A DNA stretch of 64,000 nt from Pontiella desulfatans (GCF_900890425.1 NZ_CAAHFG010000001.1:2542001-2606000); one strand, 5' to 3'; positions 10,354 to 20,316 are shown, counted from the first letter of the stretch. Program-made: numbers and translations. The notes: generated by a model not told the origin, from the sequence alone.

Positions 10354-12309
10354 TTACTCAGGAATCACATACACACCGCTCACATGGAAATCCCGGAAGC
10401 TTTCCAGACGAATGTCGGCACCATTGCAGCGACCGGCAAATCGGGCGTCTTCCAGCTCGACCGAGAAACGCCTCCACTCCCCGCTGCCTTTTATCTCGAT
10501 TATCCCTGCAGATTTCCAAGGTTTGGAAATCGAATCATATTTGAGTTCGATGGTGCCGGGGCCGTCGTCCAGATAGTTCACCACAATCGTCTGCTTCGGA
10601 TGCTTCCCTTGACGCAACGCGCTGTCGCGATCCTCCGCGTAGAAATACGCCATCCGCATCACCGTTTCCACATGGTTCACCCGCAGGGCATCACGCCCCT
10701 GGATAATCTCCGGCGTCAACAGGCTTTCGTCCGATTTTTTCATGGCGGCACACCGCACGGCACCGGCAGGCAACGGCTCATCGGCCGAACGACGTTCCAG
10801 AATAGGTGCGCGAAAAATCGGCATCGGGAAATCGTCCGTACGGAAGGGCGAAGCAGGCAATCCGTCGCTGTTCGCGAGGTTGCACAGCGGAAAATTTTCC
10901 CAACCATACCGAACAGCAATCGGCTCGCTGACGGCATCGCTCCAGACCTCCACGGTATCCGCATCCACAATACGCGCCTGCGCCGGAACAAACTTTTCAT
11001 CCGCACCGCAAATCGTAAAGCCGGCCACTTCACCGGCCTCAACAACGAACGCCTCCGGGTCGGTTCCGGGAGCAAGTTTCGCCTTATTATTCATGGCAAC
11101 TCGCTCGGGTTTCAATCCGTTCCCGACGTTGGAAAAGCTAACCTGAACGCGCCCTTCGCTGATCCGAAAGTTTCCAACCATTGGAAAACCGGGGGAGTCG
11201 ATCAGGCTCATGTCACGCAGGGCAATGTCCGCCAACCGTTCACCGACCGGCCGTTTATCCGCAGGATGAATATCAACGTATTCGCCCAGATCCGTAATCA
11301 CCGCGCGACCGGTATGCGGCATGGAGAGCACGGACTCCTGGGCCTCGCGAATAAACGCCCACGACTCACCCGACTGATCCCATCCCGTGCGGCCATACGG
11401 CGCAAGCTGAACAAAGTAAAACCGCATTTCGGACAGACCGAAGGCCTCGCGCCATGAAGAAATCAATCCTTTGAACAGCTGGTCGTAACATACAATGGAC
11501 GGATGCCCCGCATTGCTTTCGCCCTGATACCAAATGACGCCTTTGATTGGCAAACGGCGCAACGCGTGGATCATTCCATTGTAGTATGCACAAGGCTGAT
11601 TACGCCCGTCCACGCCCCGGTCTTGCGGCGCCTGAATTGAACCGAAGCCCATCGACTCCAGCTTTTCCGCCGGAATCCAGGGCTGAATCTGCGATCCACC
11701 TACCGCACTTTCAATCAACCCGATCGGCACCCCGCTCTCTTGCTGGAGCCGCAGCCCGAAACACGTCCCCACGGCTGAAAAATGAGAAATCGCTTCGCTG
11801 TCCGCCTCTTTCCAGGTCGAAAAAACAGGATCACTGCTGACTGTATCTTTCGGACAGGGTTCAGCCTTCATCTCCACAACAAACAGGCGCAGTTTTGAGT
11901 TGGATACCCCGGACAATTCTTTTTTCAAAAACGGATAGCTATTGATCGGCGTATCCATATTCGACTGGCCTCCGCACAGCCAAACATCACCGATCAGGAC
12001 ATTGGAAATTTGAGACTTGAGACTTGAGGCTTGAGAAAAAACGGATAGCGGCTGCCCTGTTGCATCGGCCTTCATCGGAGCCAGTTCCACCTGCCATTCG
12101 CCATTAGCACCCGCGAGCCCTGATTGCTTTTGGCCGTTGAATTCAACCATTATCTCTTGGCCGGGTGTTGCGGTTCCGAATACAGGAATCGGTTTATTCC
12201 GCTGCAGCACCATGTTATCCATGAACAGCGAATCGAGCTTTAGAGCGGAATCGCTGTAGCCCCCTATTGCAGCCAATACAATCGTCCAGATAAAAACGTG
12301 TCGTCTCAT
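10354..12309 (-). CDS. Sialate-type O-acetylesterase
   Basis: 651 aa with a signal peptide (about 1-20). It is a stand-alone paralogue of the esterase domain in the next gene downstream. It has VLIGDVWLCGGQSNMDT with the nucleophilic Ser, GVIWYQGESNAGHPS, and DIHPADKRPVGERLAD as the probable Asp/His pair. A C-terminal jelly-roll (DDGPGTIELKYD, GSGEWRRFSVELEDARF) is also shared with the paralogue. It lacks the beta-rich modules and the conserved tail of that protein. The 42-base gap to the next gene suggests one operon. Tandem duplication followed by fusion or loss of modules is inferred. Confidence 0.9.
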   Translation of the reverse strand: MRRHVFIWTIVLAAIGGYSDSALKLDSLFMDNMVLQRNKPIPVFGTATPGQEIMVEFNGQKQSGLAGANGEWQVELAPMKADATGQPLSVFSQASSLKSQISNVLIGDVWLCGGQSNMDTPINSYPFLKKELSGVSNSKLRLFVVEMKAEPCPKDTVSSDPVFSTWKEADSEAISHFSAVGTCFGLRLQQESGVPIGLIESAVGGSQIQPWIPAEKLESMGFGSIQAPQDRGVDGRNQPCAYYNGMIHALRRLPIKGVIWYQGESNAGHPSIVCYDQLFKGLISSWREAFGLSEMRFYFVQLAPYGRTGWDQSGESWAFIREAQESVLSMPHTGRAVITDLGEYVDIHPADKRPVGERLADIALRDMSLIDSPGFPMVGNFRISEGRVQVSFSNVGNGLKPERVAMNNKAKLAPGTDPEAFVVEAGEVAGFTICGADEKFVPAQARIVDADTVEVWSDAVSEPIAVRYGWENFPLCNLANSDGLPASPFRTDDFPMPIFRAPILERRSADEPLPAGAVRCAAMKKSDESLLTPEIIQGRDALRVNHVETVMRMAYFYAEDRDSALRQGKHPKQTIVVNYLDDGPGTIELKYDSISKPWKSAGIIEIKGSGEWRRFSVELEDARFAGRCNGADIRLESFRDFHVSGVYVIPE

Positions 12310-12346
12310 TAATATTTTTCCTTAATGCTATCCCTTGCTACGGGAA

Positions 12347-12366
12347 CACCGAATTGGAATTCGGTG
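12347..12366. repeat. Short perfect hairpin between two glycan genes
   Basis: CACCGAATT and AATTCGGTG form a 9-bp stem with a 2-base loop in the 93-base gap between the GH-A gene and the acetylesterase. No T run follows on the transcribed strand, so an mRNA-processing or repeat hairpin is more likely than a terminator. Confidence 0.5.
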
Positions 12367-12402
12367 CTACGCTCTTCCACAACATGGCTGTCGCCTCTGA
12401 CA

Positions 12403-15400
12403 TCAGCGGTCGATGCGCAGGCGGATAAACTGTTCATCTTCGCCCGCTGGAATGGAGTTCGTGACTGAAACAAAAGCCCCGTCCATGGAGCCGGTCTCGA
12501 TTGATGAGGGCAACAGCTGAATCCAATTGGTGGAAGTCAGATCACCGGTCGCTTCCAAGCGATAGGATAACGCGGGATCGTTCGTGCGCTGGACATGCAC
12601 ATACTGGAACTGCGATCCCTCATAAGCGAACTCAGGCACGATGCCCCTGCATTCGAAATCAACGGGAATGCCGCCCAATGCGTATTCGCTGAAATTGATC
12701 TCCCCGTCACCATCATAGTCGTTTGTCCATGATCCAATGTCCCCATTCCAGCCGGCCGCCCAAAAAGCATAGGCATCCTGCTCGCCAACCAACTCGAGAA
12801 TGACGACCGTGTCAGGTTCCATACTGAATTCAATGGTGTATTCATCCGAACCGGCATTCGTGACCGTCACTTCCGGCGCAGCGGTCAAATTGAAGTTCGC
12901 CTCAGCCAAAGTTTTGTAACTCTTCCCGCTTGTCCAGTTATCGTAGATGTAATTTTTCCCGGGAACCCCAGCCATCTGGTAGAGCTGGCCTACCGGCTTG
13001 TGCGGCAGGTCATACGCAGCGTACAGGAACCCTTCCTCATCGTAATCATCCCGGACAATATCGTAGATGGCGGTCGAACGGTTGTATTTGATCCATTGGG
13101 CATCCGGGGTTTCCGCCAGGGTACAGAAGGACTTCGGCAGGGTGATGCGGACGGTTTCCGCCGTCTGCTCAGCGCGGTTGGTATTAAAGGCCGAAACCCC
13201 CAGCAAGAGGCGTGATCCATCGGGGCTCCGCGATGCAACCGCCTTGCGTACGGTTCCAACGGCAGAGCCGCCGGTTTCCTCAAGAAGTGCAACTTCGCCA
13301 TTATCAAAAACCTGCTTGAGCATGTGCATCGACCAAAGTTGTCCGGCCATCAGTTTGTGTTGCTCGTCCTTGAACTTTTCCAGTTCGCCACGCCACCACG
13401 TGCCCGATTTTTCCACGTTCATAACCGTGAAGTTAAGCAGCGCGTTGAAATGCATCACCGCACCGCGGGCACCTGATTCGTAGCTGGACAACCCGGTCTC
13501 ATCGGCCGTGGTTCCATATTCATGAACTTCGCGGATGAGGTCTGGGTGATACTCCTCGGATGCCTGGTAGAACCGATTGAGATTGGCGGCCATGATGTCA
13601 GGATCCTGCGCGTCCTGAACAAAGTAGAACGAAGCGCTCGCCCAATCAAAGGCCGTGCCGGTCTTACCGGTTTTTGCATTCACTTCATCACGGCAGTGCT
13701 GCGCCAATACATCATAATTGACATTGCCAAATGTTCCGCTGAATTTGGCCGCCCCCAGCTCATTGTAGGCCCCAACCTGTGCACCCGGAAGCACACTCTT
13801 TACGGCTGCGGCGGTATAGTCGTAGTGATCGAAAAACTGGGCTTCTGTGCCGCTCCAGCGCTGCGGCCAGTCCGACTCTGTTCCAACCCGGAACCGCAGA
13901 CGGTTGGCCGCCTCTTCGCCCAACAGATTTCGGAGATGCACACAAGCCGCCTGCACGACCACATACCACTCATCAAAACTGGCTTCGGGCGCACGCTGGC
14001 CATAGGAACCCCCGTCCGGAACAGTCGGCAGGCACCAATTTACGTTGTCGAGCACGATCATCATGTTGGCGTAACCCTGGTCGATATACGGTTGCAGCCG
14101 GGCGGTGATCCGATCCGGACGGCAAACCAGCGTGCCATTTGTGCGGACAACAAAATCCTCATCATACATCGGGTTGCCGTCGCCATCCTGCAGGCCACCG
14201 AGCACACGGACAAAAATGATTTCGTCCACCCCCGGAACCTCTTCGGCATACGGTCGTTTTTCAAATGGTAAGGAAAGCGACAGATCGGTCAAGTAATCGG
14301 GAATGACCGTAAGGCGCCATCCGTCAGCGGAATTCGGCGCCACCGAGGCCGACACCCGCCAAAACGGCTCACGGCTTCCCAGATAATGAAAGCCGTTCCA
14401 TCCATCAGTTTCCACAACCGTCAGGCCGGATGAATATGAAACCTGAAGCATGCCGCACTCGGAAGAGAGAGCACCATCGGCAATCCAGGTTGCAACGTCG
14501 CTACTGCGGTCACCTTCAAGCTCCAACCGCGAAAGGCTGGACTTAAAAATGATCCCATCATTTCCATCCAAGGGGAGTGCGGAGTAGTCATAGGCCACTC
14601 CGCTTTTAATCTGCATAAGCCCACCGCCAAGGTGAATCGCGGTTTCGTTCAGCGTATGACCACGCAAGGTTATTCCACCGGTTGCAACGTACGTCCCGCC
14701 GCCATTGATACGAAGCACCTGCCGAACCGGCTCCAGGGAGCCTGCCGTTGCCCCGAATCCGGTAAGCTGGTGCTCCAGCAAACCGTTCACCTCGAGCCGC
14801 AGCCCCTGCTGGGTGCCGGAATCAAAGTTGCCGGAACCAATGAGCCGTCCGTCTATGGTAACCAACCCGCCGTCCATCGTTACCGTATCCGTTGATTCCG
14901 TCATCAGGACAGCGCCGCGCTCAACCGTGAACCCGTCGGGAAGGTGAAAGGATTCAACCTCCGGCGGCACGGAGACCGCCGTTTCATCTGCATCGGAGTC
15001 ATAGTGAACCCCCATTGCGCCGACTTCCGAAGAGAGCGCACCATCGGCAATCCACAACGCCACATCGACCTGGCGGTCGCCCTCCAGCACCAATGTGGAA
15101 CCGGGGCTTTTAAAAATGATGCCGTCGTCGCCATTCATCACCAGATCGGTGTAGGTGTAGCTGACGCCGGCCTCCACAACCATGGTTCCGCCGCACAGCT
15201 CAATAGCTGCAGTGTTGTTTGTATGCGAACGCAGCACAATGGCTCCAACCGCGCGGTAGGTTCCACCATCCAGAACCCGCATTCGCTGAACACGGGGCGA
15301 GGATCCGGCAACGGTTGCGCCAAAGCCGGACAGTTTGTGCCGGAACAACCCCGTCACATTGATTTCCGTGTTCACCTGCTGGCCGCCATAAAAATTTCCA

Positions 15401-15801
15401 CTGCCGGTCAATTCACCTTCGACGTTTACAATGACCTGTCCACCCACCCCGCTTGTATCCCATCGGTTGCCCCCGAAATCGAGCGTTCCATAGACGTTCA
15501 ACCGCCCTGATTTCAGATCGGTGGCATTGTTCTGGTTAATCGTCAGCGTACTGCCCCGATCAACCTGCAGCACGGAACCGCCATCCACGTTGAACGCAGC
15601 CACAGAAAGGTTGCTGCCGATAATTGCATAGGCTCCGCCGTCGAGCTGGAACTCATCAGCCGCGGCAAAGGCGGATCCGCCCGGCACCCAGTTCATCTGA
15701 TCAGCAAAGACGGCCGTATTCGCTTCACCGTCCCATGTGTACACAGCAGCACCGGCACTAATTGCCAAGCAAACCAAATATACTGGAATCCAAATCTTCA
15801 T
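12403..15801 (-). CDS. Modular clan GH-A glycoside hydrolase (GH39-like), secreted
   Basis: 1132 aa. Signal peptide (1-18) is followed by two copies of the beta-rich module (about 19-265 and 290-460; both contain DGIIFKS and WIADGALSSE). A TIM-barrel-like catalytic part (about 465-1000) follows, with AYNELGAAKFSG and LIREVHEYGTT as candidates for acid/base and nucleophile Glu. The end carries DYDGDGEINFSEYALGGIP and the conserved tail YRLEATGDL...FIRLRIDR. The barrel resembles GH39 or a related clan GH-A family, but I cannot fix the family by eye. It is 93 bases upstream of the acetylesterase and probably cotranscribed with it. The substrate is unknown; context suggests a deacetylated rhamnose-rich glycan. 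Confidence 0.72.
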   Translation of the reverse strand: MKIWIPVYLVCLAISAGAAVYTWDGEANTAVFADQMNWVPGGSAFAAADEFQLDGGAYAIIGSNLSVAAFNVDGGSVLQVDRGSTLTINQNNATDLKSGRLNVYGTLDFGGNRWDTSGVGGQVIVNVEGELTGSGNFYGGQQVNTEINVTGLFRHKLSGFGATVAGSSPRVQRMRVLDGGTYRAVGAIVLRSHTNNTAAIELCGGTMVVEAGVSYTYTDLVMNGDDGIIFKSPGSTLVLEGDRQVDVALWIADGALSSEVGAMGVHYDSDADETAVSVPPEVESFHLPDGFTVERGAVLMTESTDTVTMDGGLVTIDGRLIGSGNFDSGTQQGLRLEVNGLLEHQLTGFGATAGSLEPVRQVLRINGGGTYVATGGITLRGHTLNETAIHLGGGLMQIKSGVAYDYSALPLDGNDGIIFKSSLSRLELEGDRSSDVATWIADGALSSECGMLQVSYSSGLTVVETDGWNGFHYLGSREPFWRVSASVAPNSADGWRLTVIPDYLTDLSLSLPFEKRPYAEEVPGVDEIIFVRVLGGLQDGDGNPMYDEDFVVRTNGTLVCRPDRITARLQPYIDQGYANMMIVLDNVNWCLPTVPDGGSYGQRAPEASFDEWYVVVQAACVHLRNLLGEEAANRLRFRVGTESDWPQRWSGTEAQFFDHYDYTAAAVKSVLPGAQVGAYNELGAAKFSGTFGNVNYDVLAQHCRDEVNAKTGKTGTAFDWASASFYFVQDAQDPDIMAANLNRFYQASEEYHPDLIREVHEYGTTADETGLSSYESGARGAVMHFNALLNFTVMNVEKSGTWWRGELEKFKDEQHKLMAGQLWSMHMLKQVFDNGEVALLEETGGSAVGTVRKAVASRSPDGSRLLLGVSAFNTNRAEQTAETVRITLPKSFCTLAETPDAQWIKYNRSTAIYDIVRDDYDEEGFLYAAYDLPHKPVGQLYQMAGVPGKNYIYDNWTSGKSYKTLAEANFNLTAAPEVTVTNAGSDEYTIEFSMEPDTVVILELVGEQDAYAFWAAGWNGDIGSWTNDYDGDGEINFSEYALGGIPVDFECRGIVPEFAYEGSQFQYVHVQRTNDPALSYRLEATGDLTSTNWIQLLPSSIETGSMDGAFVSVTNSIPAGEDEQFIRLRIDR

Positions 15802-15959
15802 AAATGCACACGAGCTAAGCAGGGTTAGCCGCTTTTGGGCAGAAAAATGTCAAGGAACCCTATCCGACACAATCGGTGCGGATATGATCAAAAAAAACTA
15901 TAACCATGGCCGAGGCCAGAAAAGGCACCGGTGAACGGCACCCTTTGCCCGGGGCATCT

Positions 15960-16889
15960 TTAGACCAGCATAAAGCGGCGAACCGTTAGAATGCCGATCC
16001 CTAAAAAAGAGATGAGCCCAATCGTCGCCGGTTCGGGAATCGTGACATAGGTGCGGTTGAGATCGGAATCGTATGAGACCGTCATATCCCCGACGGTGGA
16101 GGAAAGTGCGCCGTCAGATATCCATTGGTTCACCAACATCTGCTTGTCGCCATTGACAATAAGCTCGGAAGTCGCATCCGTGAAAATGATTCCGTCATCG
16201 CCGCCGTTCAGCGTCAGGTTATTATAAAGGTACCCCTCATAGCCGCTTACCCCCGTATTCATGCCCCCATTGAATCCCATCTTCAGGTCGCCGCCATTCA
16301 AATAAACCGCAGCCGAGCCATCCGTTGTGGAAAAGAGGTCGAGTTCGGAAAAAATATTCAGCGTTCCACCGTTGATATTATATCCAAAGTCCCGGGCGAA
16401 ATTTGAATTTCCCCCCTGGGCAATTTTTAAAACCGTGTTGGCTGACGTATGGTTCACAGTAAGGTTTCCACCTGCGATAAAGTTTCCGGTCGATTGCAGG
16501 TTACCGCTCACATTCATCGTGCCGATGGCATCCCAACGATTACCCTGGGCATTGAATGCCCCAAAAATATTGAGGGTTCCTCCGTTAACTTCCTGAGAAG
16601 TATCCCCACTCGCAATGGAAAAAGAGTCCCCTGCCGATACCGTTAGCGTTGATCCGCTCTTGACCTCGAAATCGCCGACATTGAAGCTGGCTCCTCCGGT
16701 TCTAACCGATGCGTTTCCATCAATAGAAAAAGAATCAGCCGTTGTATAAAGTGAGGTATCGGGATCCCAGTTTGCTGCATTGCCGAACAGATCGGTTACT
16801 GCTCCGCCGTCCCATGTATAGGGCGTAGCGTTTACCATACCCACCGCAAAGATGCCAACGATTGTACTTAGACATGTCCATTTTTTCAT
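15960..16889 (-). CDS. PEP-CTERM protein with one beta-rich module
   Basis: 309 aa: signal peptide (1-21), one beta-rich module (about 22-280: TWDGG, NGGTLNIFG, YLNGGDLKMGFNG, DGIIFTD, WISDGALSS), then the sorting signal PEPATIGLISFLGIGIL followed by RR (285-309). PEP-CTERM signals are cut by exosortase in bacteria with exopolysaccharide systems; no exosortase gene is in this window. The module is nearly identical at DNA level to the start of the acetylesterase at 6430-10311. It has no enzyme domain, so a structural or glycan-binding surface role is inferred. Confidence 0.85.
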   Translation of the reverse strand: MKKWTCLSTIVGIFAVGMVNATPYTWDGGAVTDLFGNAANWDPDTSLYTTADSFSIDGNASVRTGGASFNVGDFEVKSGSTLTVSAGDSFSIASGDTSQEVNGGTLNIFGAFNAQGNRWDAIGTMNVSGNLQSTGNFIAGGNLTVNHTSANTVLKIAQGGNSNFARDFGYNINGGTLNIFSELDLFSTTDGSAAVYLNGGDLKMGFNGGMNTGVSGYEGYLYNNLTLNGGDDGIIFTDATSELIVNGDKQMLVNQWISDGALSSTVGDMTVSYDSDLNRTYVTIPEPATIGLISFLGIGILTVRRFMLV

Positions 16890-16946
16890 CTGTTTCTCCT
16901 TTTAAAATTTAAGCAGAAGCCGGCCGCCATGACCGGCCTGACCCAA

Positions 16947-18803
16947 CTAATCTTCCAGAATTACCCTGAAGAATTCCTGCAGTTCGTCCGTGCTGTTCGT
17001 AACACACATGGTTACGCCCATGCCCACGACATTACTGTAAACCGGCGTCCAGGATCCGTTTACCAGATCAGGGGTTGATTCCACGGCATAAGAAGCCCCA
17101 TTCGATGCACCCCAGCACAGGACATAGTCGCCGCCCGGCAGGATCCCGAAATCAACATCGCCGATTTCCGTAGGCGCGGTGTAGATTTCGACTACCGTTT
17201 CGTCTTCAACCGTGTCATACGAAACCAGCATATCGCCAACTGTAGAAGAGAGAGCTCCGTCGGCAATCCACGTCGCAACCAGAGTCGCATTACTTCCGTT
17301 CACATACAGAGTGGAGGCGGTATCCGTAAAGATAATGCCGTCATCCCCGTCATGAAACGTAAGGGCACCATAGTTATATCCCAATCCCCCGCTGTATCCC
17401 ATGGTCAGATCACCGCCGTTGAGATAGATGGCTGCCGCAGCGTTGGTCACAGAGAGAAGCGTTACGCTATGATGAATATCGAGCGACCCCTCATTGAGGT
17501 TATAGACAAACTGTTGCGGAAATGCAGGATTCCCACCACCGGCAGAAGCAATCTTCAACACGGCATCATCCGATGTGTGGTTGACCGTCAGCGTATTTGC
17601 AAAAAAGTTTCCCTTCGAAGCAAATTTGCCGTTGATATTCAATACATTGGCACCCTGCCCGAAAATATCCCACTTCAACGTGCCGGAATTCCATTCCCCG
17701 TCAATCGTCAGCGTGGATCCGCCCTTTATGACGGTCTCGGCATTCTTGTCGATACTGAGGAAACCACCTTCTGAAACCGCCAGGGATGCACCGTTATCCA
17801 TGTCGATCTGACCAATAAAGAACGCGTTGCTGCCCGTGGCAACACTCACCCCGGAAGTGATTGCATAATCATCATCAATCAGGAACGCGGCTCCGGCCGG
17901 ATCCCAGTTATCGGCATCGCCAAAGCTCTGGGCATCACCACCGCCATCCCACGTATAGGAACCGGACAAGGCTTCGAAGGTCGTCACAATCGTATTGGTT
18001 CCGTTGTAATTAACATCAAGCGCTCCGACCTGGGTAGAAAGCGCGCCATCGGCAATCCAGGTATTTACTGTGGTGGTCTTGTTGCCTTGAACAATCAGGG
18101 TTGAATTCGTGTCTGTGAAAATAATACCATCATCGCCGCCCGTAAAATTCAGGCCGGAATAATTGTAAACATCTCCGATCGATGGACCGTTGAATCCAAT
18201 CTTCAAATCCCCGCCGCTCAGATAGATGGCTGCAGAACCGCCGGCGGTTGACTGCAGTTTCAACTCCGAGTAGATGTTCAGCGCACCTTCGTTGATCGTG
18301 TATTTAAAAATCCGGTTGGCACCGGGACTGCCGGCCGCCGAAAATTTCCAGATCGTATTTGAAGAGCTGTGATTGACCGTCGTATCTCCGGCGGTCGCGA
18401 AATGGTTACCCCGCGAAAAAAAGTTGCCGGTCACATTAAAGACATTTGATCCAGACCCAAGATCCCAGCGCTTACCATTCGTATCAAACGTCCCATCCAC
18501 ATTCAGCGTGCCATCCGACATCGATGTCGCAATATTATCATTGATTTTAATCGAACCTCCGGCAGCAATAGTCAGTTCCGCCCCGTTTTCGAGGTCAAAC
18601 TGGCCAATATCGAAACTGTTCGTTCCCGTTGTCACCGAAACGGCGGTATCGATCAGAAAATCATCGGTAATCCCGTAGGAAGCGCTCGGATTCCAGTTGT
18701 CGGTATCACCGAAGCTCGCCCCATCACCGCCGCCATCCCACGTAAACTGAGCCTGAGCCGCTGAAACCACCAATATGAATGTATATATGATCCACTTTTT
18801 CAT
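16947..18803 (-). CDS. Secreted protein with two tandem beta-rich modules and conserved tail
   Basis: 618 aa. A signal peptide (1-18) precedes two tandem copies of the module found in the neighbours (about 19-265 and 285-540; each starts TWDGGGD and ends with WIADGALS). The C-terminus is not PEP-CTERM but the alternative tail SYAVESTPDL...WTPV...EFFRVILED. No catalytic motif is seen. It is the first gene after an operator, 36 bases upstream of the ATG, with TTGACA and TACAAA 16 bases apart as promoter boxes and AAGGAGAG as ribosome site. It probably heads the unit running down to 3302. A surface glycan-binding role is inferred. Confidence 0.8.
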   Translation of the reverse strand: MKKWIIYTFILVVSAAQAQFTWDGGGDGASFGDTDNWNPSASYGITDDFLIDTAVSVTTGTNSFDIGQFDLENGAELTIAAGGSIKINDNIATSMSDGTLNVDGTFDTNGKRWDLGSGSNVFNVTGNFFSRGNHFATAGDTTVNHSSSNTIWKFSAAGSPGANRIFKYTINEGALNIYSELKLQSTAGGSAAIYLSGGDLKIGFNGPSIGDVYNYSGLNFTGGDDGIIFTDTNSTLIVQGNKTTTVNTWIADGALSTQVGALDVNYNGTNTIVTTFEALSGSYTWDGGGDAQSFGDADNWDPAGAAFLIDDDYAITSGVSVATGSNAFFIGQIDMDNGASLAVSEGGFLSIDKNAETVIKGGSTLTIDGEWNSGTLKWDIFGQGANVLNINGKFASKGNFFANTLTVNHTSDDAVLKIASAGGGNPAFPQQFVYNLNEGSLDIHHSVTLLSVTNAAAAIYLNGGDLTMGYSGGLGYNYGALTFHDGDDGIIFTDTASTLYVNGSNATLVATWIADGALSSTVGDMLVSYDTVEDETVVEIYTAPTEIGDVDFGILPGGDYVLCWGASNGASYAVESTPDLVNGSWTPVYSNVVGMGVTMCVTNSTDELQEFFRVILED

Positions 18804-18838
18804 CTGTCTCTCCTTGTATTATTAAGGCACCCATTCAG

Positions 18839-18853
18839 TGCCAACGTTTGTAC
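18839..18853. promoter_or_regulatory. LacI-type operator and promoter before the surface-protein unit
   Basis: TGCCAACGTTTGTAC, identical to the copies at 3251 and 20302. On the coding strand TTGACA is followed after 16 bases by TACAAA, which lies inside the operator. This is the best promoter of the set. Confidence 0.75.
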
Positions 18854-18901
18854 AGTATTGCAAAATAATGTCAATCAGTTTCTGCCCGCACCTGTGTAGC
18901 G

Positions 18902-20272
18902 TTATTCAAAATGGCCCCTCAACAACAGGCGATGCCGGTTTACAGCCCCCGCCCCTTCCGGATTTCCGATCTGGTTATGCCAGGCATCGGGGTCTGCTTT
19001 CAGGTTGTAAAATTCGGTGAACTCCCCGCCATCCCATTCCAAATAAGTCGCTGTTTCGGTCGTTACGGCTTTGCCTCGACCAAGATGAAGAATGCCCTGG
19101 GCATAGGTGGCAGGCCTCCCTCTCTTTGAAGGGTCAACCATCAACGGAACAAAACTAGCTCCATCGAGGCCGCCGGGCGTTGGCAGCCCGGCCATCTCCG
19201 TCAAGGTTGGGAAAATATCAAGTAACTCCACGAGGCCCTCAACCCGGATATCCCCACGCTTCATCCGAGGATCCCTGACTATGAGCGGCACACGCAAAAC
19301 CGCTGGATAGAGTAAATGCTTTGCCCAGCAATCGCGGTATCCCAGGCAATAACCCTGATCTGAAATAAACACCACAATGGTATTGTCGGCGATATCCCGT
19401 TCTTCAAGGAAATCCATGGCTCGGCCAACCTGTTCATCCAGGCCCGATACCGCCCCATAATAACCGAGAACAGCTTCCCGTTGCGCAGCCTCAGGAACCT
19501 CTACAGACCACCGTCTGAAACTCGCCGGGTACGGCTTCGTCATGGGCGTGGCGCCGGGCGGCGGAACAGAAATCGGCATCTCTTCCGCACAATAGAGATC
19601 ATAATGACGCCGGTTCGCCTCGTGCGGTTCGTGCGGTGCGTGGAAACCCAAAGCAAAAAAGAACGGCTTCGAACTATCCCATTGCTGATCTACAAATTTC
19701 ATGAACGCATCGGTACGGCTTTCATCCATGCTGGGCTGGTCATCCCGCCGAATATGGACATCCACCACCTGCCTGCCATCGTCGGAAACCAGCTTCTCCA
19801 CGACCTTCCCTTCATTCCCGGACGGGAACACTTCGGTCGTATTCATATTCAGATCCCAGTCCAGGGCGCCTTCGAAAGCATCCTTGTGCTGAACCTTTCC
19901 AACCTTGGCCGTCTGGTAACCATGCTCGCGGAACCACCGGGGCATGGTCATGGCATCCGGGTTGTCTATGAGGTAATTGTTATTGCCCCACCCAACGGTT
20001 CTGACGCCCATACCCGTCAGAAATGATTTCCGGCTCGGTGTACAGACCGTGCCACACGCATAGGCTCGTTCAAACAGTACGCCCTCACGGGCAAGCTGGT
20101 CAATTGCGGGAGTAATGGCCACGCGATCGCCGTAGCACCCCAACCGGGTAGATAGGTCGTCCGCAATCAGAAAGAGAATGTTGGGCATATCCGACACAGA
20201 AGGCTCAGCAGAGGCCATGACCTGCCCAGCACAGCAAACCATCAAAAAACAGAATGAAAACTGCCTAACCAT
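18902..20272 (-). CDS. Secreted sulfatase
   Basis: 456 aa from the ATG at 20272. A longer in-frame start at 20326 would translate through the operator and is rejected. A hydrophobic signal (MVRQFSFCFLMVCCAGQVMA) is followed by NILFLIADDLS and the formylglycine motif CTPSR (Cys77). DHxxLG-like and HAPHEPH segments fit the iduronate-2-sulfatase/choline-sulfatase branch of type I sulfatases. No accessory module or tail is present, so it is probably a soluble periplasmic or secreted enzyme. It has its own operator 30 bases upstream and lies next to the repressor gene, so it is probably a direct target. The sugar specificity cannot be told. Confidence 0.9.
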   Translation of the reverse strand: MVRQFSFCFLMVCCAGQVMASAEPSVSDMPNILFLIADDLSTRLGCYGDRVAITPAIDQLAREGVLFERAYACGTVCTPSRKSFLTGMGVRTVGWGNNNYLIDNPDAMTMPRWFREHGYQTAKVGKVQHKDAFEGALDWDLNMNTTEVFPSGNEGKVVEKLVSDDGRQVVDVHIRRDDQPSMDESRTDAFMKFVDQQWDSSKPFFFALGFHAPHEPHEANRRHYDLYCAEEMPISVPPPGATPMTKPYPASFRRWSVEVPEAAQREAVLGYYGAVSGLDEQVGRAMDFLEERDIADNTIVVFISDQGYCLGYRDCWAKHLLYPAVLRVPLIVRDPRMKRGDIRVEGLVELLDIFPTLTEMAGLPTPGGLDGASFVPLMVDPSKRGRPATYAQGILHLGRGKAVTTETATYLEWDGGEFTEFYNLKADPDAWHNQIGNPEGAGAVNRHRLLLRGHFE

Positions 20273-20301
20273 ACCGAACGTCCCAACCTTTTCTGATTTT
20301 A

Positions 20302-20316
20302 TGCCAACGTTTGTAC
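20302..20316. promoter_or_regulatory. LacI-type operator before a sulfatase
   Basis: TGCCAACGTTTGTAC, the third identical copy. On the coding strand TTGCAT is followed after 17 bases by TACAAA within the operator. It lies between the repressor gene stop and the sulfatase start. Confidence 0.73.

Noticed and set aside
12004-12035. Short repeat TTGAGACTTGAGACTTGAGG
   Set aside because: It lies within the acetylesterase coding frame and has only three imperfect units; no CRISPR or satellite.
16919-16939. GCCGG/CCGGC hairpin after the two-module gene as a terminator
   Set aside because: Short stem and no T run; the next gene follows by 57 bases, so readthrough is likely.
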